DNA of 13,207 bases. It comes from Thermoleophilia bacterium (GTDB lineage Bacteria > Actinomycetota > Thermoleophilia > Gaiellales > F1-60-MAGs149). The translations under genes were made by a program, and so were the position numbers. This document shows, one piece after another, positions 7,931 through 13,207 of the stretch. How positions within the stretch are numbered: the stretch's first letter is position 1; each line of letters opens with the position of its first letter. The DNA lies in assembly GCA_016462095.1 (NCBI GenBank), contig JAEMTW010000028.1, forward strand, positions 1 through 13,207, in the 5' to 3' direction. The notes under the pieces are model-generated. The model saw only the letters and a list, made by a program, of their open reading frames with translations, was not told the DNA's origin and ran no database searches.

Positions 7931-8962
7931 TTAGGCGGAGGGGTTCTCTTCTGCAGCAATCTCGGCAGCGGCCTCGACCTCGGCTTCGACGATCGCCTCG
8001 ACGACCACCTCAGCGACGGCGATGTCGACAATTGCCTCGGCGACGGCCTCTTCGGCGATCTCCTCAGCGATGACGGCCTCGGCAACAGCCTCGACAACCT
8101 GCTCTGGCGTGGCGGTCAGATCGGCGATCACGGCCTCGGCTTCTGCCTCGGCGACGATCGCCTCAGCAACAGCAACCTCGGCCACGAGCTCGGAGACCTC
8201 AGCCTGCGCGAGGATCTCGGCGACAGCCTCATCAACCGCAGCGGCCTCATCGGACGAGAGACCCTCAACGGCGGACGGCAGGTGCTTCCGACCCTCGATC
8301 ACACCGTCAGCAATGATGCGCGCGATCAGATCGTTCGAGCGAATCGCGTCGTCGTTGCCAGGAATGGCGAGATCGACTTGGTCGGGATCGCAGTTCGTAT
8401 CGACGAGACCGATCAGCGGGATGCCGAGGCGCTTGGCCTCGTGCACGGCCAGCTGCTCGGCAGTGAGGTCGATCACGAAGATCGCGCTCGGTACCTTGGC
8501 CATCATGGCGACGCCGCTGAGGTTCTTCTCAAGCTTCTCGAGCTCGTGCAGACGCACCAGGCGCTCCTTGGCGGGCAGCAGCTCCAACTGGCCTTCCTCG
8601 TTGAGGCGGCGCAGCTCGTGGAGACGCTGAATGCGGTCGGTGATGGTGCGGAAGTTGGTCAGGAGACCACCGAGCCAACGATGGTTGACGTACGGCATGC
8701 CGCAGCGATCGGCCTGCGTGGCGATGGCGTCACGGGCCTGCTTCTTCGTACCGACGAACAACACGCTGCCACCCTGGGCGGCGATGTCGCGAACCATCTC
8801 GTGCGCCTCTTGAGCCAGCACGATCGTCTTCTGCAAATCGATCACGTAGATGCCGCCACGCTCGCCAAAAATAAACCGGCGCATCTTCGGATTCCAGCGT
8901 CGGGTCTGATGACCGAAGTGAACTCCGGCCTCCAACAGTTCTCGCATGCTGACTGCAGCCAT
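7931..8962 (-). CDS. rpsB: 30S ribosomal protein S2 with long acidic C-terminal extension
   Basis: S2 is a small-subunit protein needed for S1 binding or mRNA engagement at the platform. The protein has 343 residues against about 230-270 for most homologues. The core (about 1-228) is normal: LLEAGVHFGHQTRRWNPKM at 9-27, IYVIDLQKT at 38-46, GGSVLFVGTKKQA at 64-76, NHRWLGGLLTNF at 93-104 and PLIGLVDTNCDPDQVD at 182-197. The extra about 115 residues are a low-complexity Ala/Val/Glu/Ile tail. The ATG at 8962 has a perfect AAGGAG 5 nt upstream, so the longer upstream frame was rejected. It leads rpsB-tsf-pyrH and is preceded by a structured 171-nt gap. Confidence 0.97.
   Translation of the reverse strand: MAAVSMRELLEAGVHFGHQTRRWNPKMRRFIFGERGGIYVIDLQKTIVLAQEAHEMVRDIAAQGGSVLFVGTKKQARDAIATQADRCGMPYVNHRWLGGLLTNFRTITDRIQRLHELRRLNEEGQLELLPAKERLVRLHELEKLEKNLSGVAMMAKVPSAIFVIDLTAEQLAVHEAKRLGIPLIGLVDTNCDPDQVDLAIPGNDDAIRSNDLIARIIADGVIEGRKHLPSAVEGLSSDEAAAVDEAVAEILAQAEVSELVAEVAVAEAIVAEAEAEAVIADLTATPEQVVEAVAEAVIAEEIAEEAVAEAIVDIAVAEVVVEAIVEAEVEAAAEIAAEENPSA
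7934..8278 (-). repeat. Low-complexity Ala/Val/Glu-rich coding repeat (S2 tail)
   Basis: This stretch encodes residues 229-343 of S2. It reiterates short units such as EAVAEA, AEAIV, VAEVVVEAIV and AEAEAEAV. It contains no Lys, Arg or His and many Glu, so it is strongly acidic and probably helical or disordered. On the plus strand it reads as degenerate repeats of GCCTCGGCGA type. It resembles Ala/Glu-rich tails seen on some ribosomal proteins, but its role is unknown. Confidence 0.8.
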
Positions 8963-8998
8963 AACGGCTCCTTCAAATTGGGTTCGAGTGGTCGAGCA

Positions 8999-9116
8999 CC
9001 TGCTGGCATCTGCTGAGACCGACGGGGTCGGCACCTCTCAGCGAGACACGCCCCAGCAGGGGAGTGGGTTCACACGACGGAATGTCGTGCGTTGGACAGG
9101 CGCAACAGTACCAACG
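8999..9116 (-). promoter_or_regulatory. Structured rpsB leader candidate (three consecutive hairpins)
   Basis: In transcript order (minus strand): hairpin I at 9116-9090 (CGTTGG/CCAACG, 15-nt loop); hairpin II at 9089-9073 (CACGAC/GTCGTG, 5-nt loop), directly abutting; then a compound stem III at 9060-8999. Stem III has an outer 8-bp CCTGCTGG/CCAGCAGG, an internal loop, a 7-bp GCTGAGA/TCTCAGC, a 4-nt bulge, and an apical 5-bp CCGAC/GTCGG with a CCC loop. It ends 36 nt before the rpsB ATG. Ribosomal protein operons often carry autoregulatory leaders, so an S2-binding leader is plausible. A terminator role for rluD transcripts is less likely because no T run follows. A TACTGT at 9105-9110 could be a weak -10. 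Confidence 0.5.
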
Positions 9117-9133
9117 CTCGGGTCTCCGGCGCG

Positions 9134-10042
9134 CTACTCCGGACGCAGTGAGGTGAGCGCGCGCTCGAAGTCAGCCGGCACAGGCGAGGTGAACTCCAGC
9201 CGCTCGCCCGTCACCGGATGCATGAAGGCAAGCCGATGGGCATGCAGCGCCTGATGCGCGAGACCGAGGCGATCACTCGACGAGGGCCCGTAGACCGGAT
9301 CGCCCACGATCGGATACTTGATCGCGCCGAAGTGGACGCGAATCTGGTGCGTACGCCCCGTTTCGAGATGGACCGAGAGCAACGTATGTTCGGGAAACGC
9401 CTCGACCAGTTCGAAGTGTGTCGTCGCAGGACGCGCACCAATGCCATCAATCATGCGACGCGTGCGGTTTTGCGGATCTCGTCCAATTGGTGCCTCGATG
9501 CGTCCAGCCATGCTGGGCGGACGACCGTGGACGAGAGCCACGTACTCGCGCTCAATCTCGCGCTTCTTCATCTGCTTCTGCAACGCCTTCAGCGTGTCGG
9601 CGTCGCGCGCCACGACGAGTAGACCCGACGTCTCCTTGTCGAGGCGATGAACGATGCCTGGCCGGTCCTCATCGCCACCCGCAGCCATGCCACGCGCCGC
9701 CAGAATGCCGGCCAACGACGGGCCCTTCGAACTGGGCGCAGCGTGCGTTACCAAGCCGACCGGCTTATCGACGACGACGAGATAGTCGTCCTCGAAGACG
9801 ATGCGCGGCTCGAGATCGACCGGCGCCTCCTCCTCGACGACAGCCTTCTCCGGCACATCAATCACGACCACCATGCCCCGCTGCACGCGCGAACTGCGCG
9901 AACGCAGCGCTCCATCGACCGTCACGTGCCCATCCTCGATCAGACGCTGCGCCTCGGCCCGCGAAACCCCACTCAGCGACTCATGCACAACGCGGTCGAG
10001 CCGCGCGCCAGCATGCTCGGCTGCAACGGTGACGGTGATCAT
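9134..10042 (-). CDS. rluD: RluA-family 23S rRNA pseudouridine synthase (RluD-like)
   Basis: It isomerises uridines in 23S rRNA; by family, RluD acts on helix 69. The 302 residues comprise an N-terminal S4 RNA-binding domain (about 12-70: ARLDRVVHESL, SRAEAQRLIEDGHVTVDG) and the pseudouridine synthase domain. The latter has LVVVDKPVGLVTH at 88-100, PGIVHRLDKETSGLLVVA at 128-145 with the catalytic D135, EREYVALVHG and LETGRTHQIRVHF. All key residues are present. The ATG at 10042 overlaps the lspA stop (ATGA), indicating translational coupling, a pairing common in Gram-positives and Actinobacteria. Exact target specificity within the RluA/C/D group cannot be fixed from sequence alone. Confidence 0.93.
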   Translation of the reverse strand: MITVTVAAEHAGARLDRVVHESLSGVSRAEAQRLIEDGHVTVDGALRSRSSRVQRGMVVVIDVPEKAVVEEEAPVDLEPRIVFEDDYLVVVDKPVGLVTHAAPSSKGPSLAGILAARGMAAGGDEDRPGIVHRLDKETSGLLVVARDADTLKALQKQMKKREIEREYVALVHGRPPSMAGRIEAPIGRDPQNRTRRMIDGIGARPATTHFELVEAFPEHTLLSVHLETGRTHQIRVHFGAIKYPIVGDPVYGPSSSDRLGLAHQALHAHRLAFMHPVTGERLEFTSPVPADFERALTSLRPE

Positions 10043-10560
10043 TCGACCTTCGCGCGCTCGCTCGAAATCAACGTGATCAAAAGTCCGATCACACCCGCGG
10101 TAATCGCAACATCAGCGAGGTTGAAGACGGGAAAGCGGCTGATCTCAAGAAAGTCGGTGACATGCCCCTGCGTGATGCGATCAAACAGGTTGGAAGCTGC
10201 ACCGCCAAACAACAGGCCAATCGCGACTGGCAACAGGCTATGACGTCCACCCGAGCGACCGAAGTAGATCAACATGAAGGCGATTGCGACCGCGGAACCG
10301 ACAATCACAATGATCTGATTATCGCGGAACTGGCCGAACGCGATACCCGTATTGATCGTGTTCGTGAAGTGAAAAAACGGCAGCACCTCGAACGGATCAT
10401 TCGGTGTAAATGAGTTGCGTGCAATCAGCTTGGTGACCTGATCGGCAACGATCGTGACAAGCGCAATCACCACGAGCGCGACCCACTGCAGCGCATCGGG
10501 TGACTGGGCTGGGGACGGCCGGAGCGGCTCTACCGCAGGTTTGGGCGGCAGCGTAGACAT
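10039..10560 (-). CDS. lspA: Prolipoprotein signal peptidase (signal peptidase II)
   Basis: This membrane aspartyl protease cleaves signal peptides from diacylglyceryl-modified lipoproteins. The 173 residues start with about 24 Pro-rich cytosolic residues, then four hydrophobic segments (about 25-42, 82-100, 107-122, 147-166). Motifs are ADQVTK at 39-44, NTGIAF at 70-75, GGAASNLFDRI at 119-129 with catalytic D127, HVTDF, and FNLADVAI with catalytic D150. The ATG at 10560 lies 4 nt after the traR/dksA stop and was preferred over an earlier overlapping start that adds 16 residues; the SD is poor, with a GAGG too close. It is coupled to rluD by an ATGA overlap. Confidence 0.95.
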   Translation of the reverse strand: MSTLPPKPAVEPLRPSPAQSPDALQWVALVVIALVTIVADQVTKLIARNSFTPNDPFEVLPFFHFTNTINTGIAFGQFRDNQIIVIVGSAVAIAFMLIYFGRSGGRHSLLPVAIGLLFGGAASNLFDRITQGHVTDFLEISRFPVFNLADVAITAGVIGLLITLISSERAKVE

Positions 10561-10564
10561 CGCC

Positions 10565-10909
10565 TCAGCGGTGCTCCTGCTTGCGCTGACACTCGATGCA
10601 GCGAGCACTCGCCGGCAGCGCTGTCAGACGCTTCTCGGGAATCGCTTCGCCGCAGTCAATGCAGACCCCGTACGACCCAGCCGCGATGCGCGAAAGCGCG
10701 GCGTCAACCTCATCGAGGTTGGCCTGAAGGTCATCCATAACGCCTTCATCAAGCTCGTCTTCAAGCGTCGCGACAGCGTCATCAGAACCCGTGCCCAGGC
10801 GATCAGCGCGATCACGATCGCGACCCGCTCCGATGCTGTACTGCTCAAGATCTTGGGCGATCCGTGCACGCTCAGCGCTCAGCGCAGTAGTAGGGACAGC
10901 GAGTTCCAT
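10565..10909 (-). CDS. TraR/DksA-family zinc-finger protein
   Basis: This is a small DksA/TraR-type protein (114 residues). Family members bind the RNA polymerase secondary channel or act as accessory regulators. The N-terminal half is predicted coiled coil with an acidic region (ATLEDELDEGVMDDLQ, about 47-62). The C-terminal C4 finger is C83-x2-C86-x17-C104-x2-C107, embedded in SYGVCIDCGEAIP and ARCIECQRK. The position between divIVA and lspA is usual in Actinobacteria. The ATG at 10909 was preferred over a TTG at 10936. There is no well-spaced SD, but TATGGT lies 6 nt upstream, suggesting a leaderless transcript. A DksA-like effect on polymerase is not demonstrated for actinobacterial homologues of this type, so function is given at family level. 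Confidence 0.9.
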   Translation of the reverse strand: MELAVPTTALSAERARIAQDLEQYSIGAGRDRDRADRLGTGSDDAVATLEDELDEGVMDDLQANLDEVDAALSRIAAGSYGVCIDCGEAIPEKRLTALPASARCIECQRKQEHR

Positions 10910-10915
10910 GCGCGA

Positions 10916-10921
10916 ACCATA
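10916..10921 (-). promoter_or_regulatory. Candidate -10 element for leaderless traR/dksA transcript
   Basis: TATGGT (TANNNT) ends 6 nt before the ATG at 10909. It would give an internal promoter serving traR/dksA, lspA and rluD. AGGGG lies just upstream, too far (about 12 nt from the ATG) to be a good SD. No -35 is recognised. Confidence 0.4.
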
Positions 10922-10947
10922 CCCCTGCCCACGCAATCGGAGCCCCG

Positions 10948-11448
10948 TCAGTTCATCGTGATCGCATCGGCGAGCGGCTCGCGCTCTTCCGTGCGATCAT
11001 CGGTGTCCTCAACCTCATCAAGGACCGCCTCGGCCGTACTTAGAAACGCGCGATAGCGTGCCTGCAACTCGCGGCCACGCTGCTCGATCGCCTGCGTGTC
11101 GCGCCAGACGGCGGAGCGTTGATGATGCGCCTCACCCATCACCTCGCGGGCCTCCTGCTCCGCCTCACGCACAATCTGAGCGGCCTCCTTGCGGGCGGCC
11201 TCCTTCTGATCAGCAGCGTGCTTCTCGGCACTCACGAGCGTGCGACGAAGCAGATCTTCCATCTCGCGATAGCGCTTGACCTCAGTCTCGAGCGTCTCAA
11301 TCCGCTCCTGCATATCAACGCGGTTCTGCCACGTCTCCTGATACGCGTCGGCCAACTGTTCGATCATGTCGTCGACGTCAGGTCGCTTATATCCGAACAG
11401 GGAGCGACGAAGCGGGGTGTGCCGGAGCTCTGCAGGTGTGATCGCCAT
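10948..11448 (-). CDS. divIVA: DivIVA-domain coiled-coil protein (Wag31-like)
   Basis: DivIVA proteins bind curved membrane at poles and septa; in Actinobacteria they organise polar growth and division. The 166 residues start with the membrane-binding domain: ITPAELRHTPLRRSLFGYKRPDVDDMIEQLADAY at residues 3-36, in which FGYKRPDVD is the conserved core. A long coiled coil follows (about 37-140: heptad-like ERIETLETEVKRYREME, QKEAARKEAAQIVREAEQEA). The tail is acidic (EVEDTDDRTEERE). It is shorter than mycobacterial Wag31 (about 260 residues). The ATG at 11448 has only a distant GGAGG. Next to yggT and upstream of lspA it matches the usual division neighbourhood. Confidence 0.88.
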   Translation of the reverse strand: MAITPAELRHTPLRRSLFGYKRPDVDDMIEQLADAYQETWQNRVDMQERIETLETEVKRYREMEDLLRRTLVSAEKHAADQKEAARKEAAQIVREAEQEAREVMGEAHHQRSAVWRDTQAIEQRGRELQARYRAFLSTAEAVLDEVEDTDDRTEEREPLADAITMN

Positions 11449-11504
11449 GGATACGACCTACGGCGCTCCTCCGAGATTTCCTGCCCCTACTAACGAACTG
11501 ATTA

Positions 11505-11783
11505 CTAACCGATAATCAGACCCTGGACGATTCCAGACACGATCCACAAGAGAAACAATGCGACCATCGCAGACAGATCGAGCGGGCCGAGCGGCGGAAT
11601 GAAGCGCCGAAACAGCATCAAGAACGGCGCAACCGTCTCATCGAGGAAGCGGCGCAGCGTCATCACCGGCGAGGAGTAGCCGAGCGGTACGAATGACTGG
11701 ATCGCGTAGATCAGAATCATGATCGTGTAGACGATCGTGAGCGAGCTTACAAACGTGGCGATCAGGGCGCGATCAAAGGTCAT
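11505..11783 (-). CDS. yggT: YggT-family integral membrane protein
   Basis: A 92-residue protein with two hydrophobic segments (about 8-33 and 68-91) flanking a loop with FLDETVAPFLMLFRRFIPPLGPLDLSAM at 46-73, the YggT signature (P-x4-RR-x2-P-x-G-x2-D). Its function is not firmly known; homologues sit beside sepF and divIVA and are linked to envelope or division functions and osmotic stress. The ATG at 11783 overlaps the proC stop (ATGA). It ends in TAG. Two copies of GTTAGTA lie at and just after the stop (within about 11490-11510), of no known role. Confidence 0.88.
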   Translation of the reverse strand: MTFDRALIATFVSSLTIVYTIMILIYAIQSFVPLGYSSPVMTLRRFLDETVAPFLMLFRRFIPPLGPLDLSAMVALFLLWIVSGIVQGLIIG

Positions 11784-12580
11784 GAGCCACTCCGTAGTTC
11801 GGTGCCGCGATCGCGGGCAGCGCGCGCTGCATCGATGACGGCGTCCGGCAGTCCAGCGGCCTCAAGCGCGGCGATGCCCGCGGCGGTCGTGCCACCGGGC
11901 GAGGTGACACGTTCACGAAGGGAGGTTGCGGTCTCCCCCGTCTCAGCGAGATAGCGCCCAGTTCCAGCGAAGGTGTCAACCACGAGACGGTTAGCATCGT
12001 CCTCCGAAAACCCAACGTCCATCGCAGCGGCTACGAACGTCTCGATGACATACGCGAGCATGCCGGGACCAGAGCCGGAGATTGCAGTCGCAGCGTCGAA
12101 CATCGACTCGTCCATCGGCACTGCAGTACCGACGGCCTGCAGCCACGGTGTCAGCGCAGCGACGGCGACGGCGTCTCCACAGACAGCGGACACGCCGCCA
12201 CCAACGGCGACCGGAATGTTCGGCATAAAGCGAGCGACAGCAGTCTCGTCGGCGAGTGCGGCCCGGATCGTCGCCAGCTCGACGCCGGCGGCGGCCGACG
12301 CGACACAGGCGCCCGCCCGCAGCGTCGTGGCAACCTCAGCAGCCGCGCCCGGCACATCCTGCGGCTTGACCAGCAGGATCACGAGATCAGCCTCGGCGGC
12401 AATCGCGGCAGGCGTGGCGCGGACTCCAATGCCGTACTGAGTGGCCAATGCCTCAGCAACACCCTCGTAACGATCGGTAGCCAGAATCTGCGGCGCACAG
12501 GTCGGGTCGGCAGCAACCCAGCCAGCGACGAGCGCCGACGCGAGGCGTCCTGCTCCAATCAATCCGAGTGTTGCCGTCAT
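11780..12580 (-). CDS. proC: Pyrroline-5-carboxylate reductase
   Basis: It reduces pyrroline-5-carboxylate to proline with NAD(P)H, the last step of proline synthesis. The 266 residues match the family. The N-terminal Rossmann fold has LIGAGRLASALVAGW at 7-21; the usual Met of GxGxM is Leu here. It continues with VILLVKPQ at 67-74 and RFMPNIPVAVGGGVSA at 117-132. The C-terminal dimerisation domain has AISGSGPG at 167-174 and LRERVTSPGGTTAAGIAALE at 221-240. The ATG at 12580 has no SD, but TACACT lies 7 nt upstream. It heads the minus-strand run into yggT, with an ATGA overlap, and is divergent from the GFA gene. Confidence 0.96.
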   Translation of the reverse strand: MTATLGLIGAGRLASALVAGWVAADPTCAPQILATDRYEGVAEALATQYGIGVRATPAAIAAEADLVILLVKPQDVPGAAAEVATTLRAGACVASAAAGVELATIRAALADETAVARFMPNIPVAVGGGVSAVCGDAVAVAALTPWLQAVGTAVPMDESMFDAATAISGSGPGMLAYVIETFVAAAMDVGFSEDDANRLVVDTFAGTGRYLAETGETATSLRERVTSPGGTTAAGIAALEAAGLPDAVIDAARAARDRGTELRSGS

Positions 12581-12587
12581 GCGCGGC

Positions 12588-12593
12588 AGTGTA
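12588..12593 (-). promoter_or_regulatory. Candidate -10 element for leaderless proC transcript
   Basis: TACACT (TANNNT) ends 7 nt before the proC ATG, so transcription would begin at or next to the start codon. GTCACG directly precedes it. No clear -35 is present. It is the mirror image of the GFA element across the divergent intergenic region. Confidence 0.5.
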
Positions 12594-12629
12594 CGTGACG
12601 GACAGGTTCGCGCCGGTTCGTGTCACGTA
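12592..12629. repeat. Inverted repeat linking divergent proC and GFA promoters
   Basis: TACGTGAC at 12592-12599 and its exact complement GTCACGTA at 12622-12629 are separated by 22 bp. Each arm ends in the first two bases of one candidate -10, so the repeat is two copies of GTCACG-plus-promoter facing outward. Between them, GGTTCG occurs twice (12605-12610 and 12615-12620), a 10-bp helical phase. This could be a shared operator or simply paired extended -10 motifs. Confidence 0.5.
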
Positions 12630-12633
12630 GAAT
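12628..12633 (+). promoter_or_regulatory. Candidate -10 element for leaderless GFA-gene transcript
   Basis: TAGAAT matches the TATAAT consensus at 5 of 6 positions and ends 6 nt before the ATG at 12640, leaving no room for an SD. GTCACG is directly upstream. The -35 position (about 12605-12610) reads GGTTCG, a poor match. Confidence 0.55.
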
Positions 12634-12639
12634 CGACGC

Positions 12640-13053
12640 ATGAGCGAACACCACGAAGGCGGCTGTCTGTGCGGTGGCGTGCGCTATCGCGTCAATGGGC
12701 CACTGCGCGATATCACGACCTGTCACTGCGGTGAGTGTCGTCGCACGCATGGTGGAGCGGCGCCCTACACGGCCTGTCCCGACGACCAGTTGGAACTCTT
12801 GGCCGACGTAGGTCTCGCCTGGATCGAGAGTCCCCACAGCACCACCAATGCGGTTCGTGGTTTCTGTGCGACCTGTGGTTCGTCACTGTTTTGGAAGGCG
12901 CCTGATCGTGACTACACCGCGATCGCTGCTGGCAGCGTCGACGAGCCGTCGGGACTCCGCTCGGTCGATCACATCTGGTGGGATGCGCGCGCCGACTGGG
13001 AGGTCCCAGACGGACTCCCAACTGCTGGCACCGACACCTCGGCGACGGAGTAG
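12640..13053 (+). CDS. GFA-family (CENP-V/GFA domain) zinc-binding protein
   Basis: A 137-residue protein of the glutathione-dependent formaldehyde-activating (Gfa) fold. All seven family cysteines are present: C9-x-C11 in GGCLCGGVRYRV, C28-x-C30-x2-C33 in TTCHCGECRRTHG, and C76-x2-C79 in VRGFCATCGSSLFW. Most members are annotated only as GFA-like; a glutathione role is doubtful here because Actinobacteria generally use mycothiol. Substrate and pathway are unknown. It is the only plus-strand gene in the window, divergent from proC and convergent with the amidotransferase-like gene, so it forms its own transcription unit, probably leaderless. Confidence 0.9.
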   Translation: MSEHHEGGCLCGGVRYRVNGPLRDITTCHCGECRRTHGGAAPYTACPDDQLELLADVGLAWIESPHSTTNAVRGFCATCGSSLFWKAPDRDYTAIAAGSVDEPSGLRSVDHIWWDARADWEVPDGLPTAGTDTSATE

Positions 13054-13059
13054 TTCAGG

Positions 13060-13080
13060 ACGCTCGGTCAGGACGAGCGT
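13060..13080. terminator. Small hairpin between convergent genes
   Basis: ACGCTC at 13060-13065 pairs with GAGCGT at 13075-13080 around a 9-nt loop, just after the GFA stop and spanning the end of the facing gene. TCAGGACG also repeats directly at 13055-13062 and 13068-13075. There is no T run on either side, so this is only a weak candidate for a bidirectional terminator. Confidence 0.25.
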
Positions 13081-13207
13081 TGCGCGTACTGAGCCGCGGC
13101 GTCGATCAGTGCCTTGAAGACTGGCGCACCCGAATCGGTATGTGCCTCTTCCGGGTGCCAGAGCACACCAACCGCGAAGGCTTTGGTTGGATCCTCAAGA
13201 CCCTCGA
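13068..13207 (-). CDS. Class I glutamine amidotransferase-like hydrolase, peptidase C26 type (C-terminal fragment)
   Basis: Only the last 46 residues are in the window; the start lies beyond the right edge. They read FAVGVLWHPEEAHTDSG followed by APVFKALIDAA. This is the typical end of C26 gamma-glutamyl hydrolases (PuuD type), with the HPE of the Cys-His-Glu triad: the visible His and Glu are two of the three catalytic residues. The nucleophile Cys would be upstream, outside the window. Anthranilate or GMP synthase glutaminase domains share the WHPE motif, but the spacing to the C-terminus favours C26. It ends 15 nt from the convergent GFA stop. Confidence 0.8.
   Translation of the reverse strand, partial: EGLEDPTKAFAVGVLWHPEEAHTDSGAPVFKALIDAAAQYAQRSS

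Noticed and set aside
6335..9016. 893-codon open frame on the plus strand, with a Gly/Leu/Asp repeat-like middle
   Set aside because: It is antisense to pyrH, tsf and rpsB, all unmistakable. The long opening follows from GC-rich codon bias, and the repeat is the complement of the S2 Ala/Val/Glu tail. No SD or family motif is seen.
8963..9034. Longer rpsB start at 9034
   Set aside because: It would bury the perfect AAGGAG before the ATG at 8962 and add 24 unconserved residues.

Overview
The window is a GC-rich (about 60% by eye), densely packed chromosomal segment. Gene content and order point to Actinobacteriota: yggT, a DivIVA-domain gene, a TraR/DksA zinc-finger gene, lspA and rluD in a row, then rpsB-tsf-pyrH, then def-fmt-rsmB-rpe-ribD-ribE-ribBA. 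The fmt-rsmB-rpe-rib order resembles the mycobacterial region. proC beside yggT may suggest a deep-branching class such as Thermoleophilia, but that is a guess. Sixteen of the 17 genes lie on the minus strand, so the text follows transcription from high to low coordinates.

Layout. (1) At 13068-13207 (-) is the C-terminus of a class I glutamine amidotransferase-like hydrolase (peptidase C26 type). It converges on a GFA-family gene at 12640-13053 (+). (2) A 59-bp divergent intergenic region holds mirrored promoter-like elements for GFA and proC. (3) proC-yggT-divIVA-traR/dksA-lspA-rluD (12580-9134, -) combines proline synthesis with envelope and division genes, and two of its junctions are ATGA overlaps. 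(4) A 171-nt gap with three consecutive potential hairpins precedes rpsB. (5) rpsB-tsf-pyrH encode translation factors and UMP kinase; frr, the usual next gene, is absent here. (6) def-fmt-rsmB-rpe cover initiator-Met deformylation and formylation, 16S rRNA m5C methylation and pentose-phosphate epimerisation. (7) ribD-ribE-ribBA are riboflavin genes; ribBA runs off the left edge.

Points of interest. No new defence or mobile system is visible; the genes are housekeeping. The unusual features are in signals and gene integrity. def has an in-frame amber codon between two intact catalytic motifs. fmt has no ATG, GTG or TTG start that preserves its conserved N-terminus and appears to start at a CTG overlapping the def stop. 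rpsB carries a roughly 115-residue acidic Ala/Val/Glu tail with no basic residues. Five genes lacking a well-placed Shine-Dalgarno (SD) sequence have a TANNNT hexamer 6 or 7 nt before the ATG, as expected for leaderless transcripts. The ribD promoter carries a 30-bp near-perfect palindrome centred at about -35.

No rRNA, tRNA, CRISPR array, insertion sequence or intergenic stretch over 300 bases was seen.
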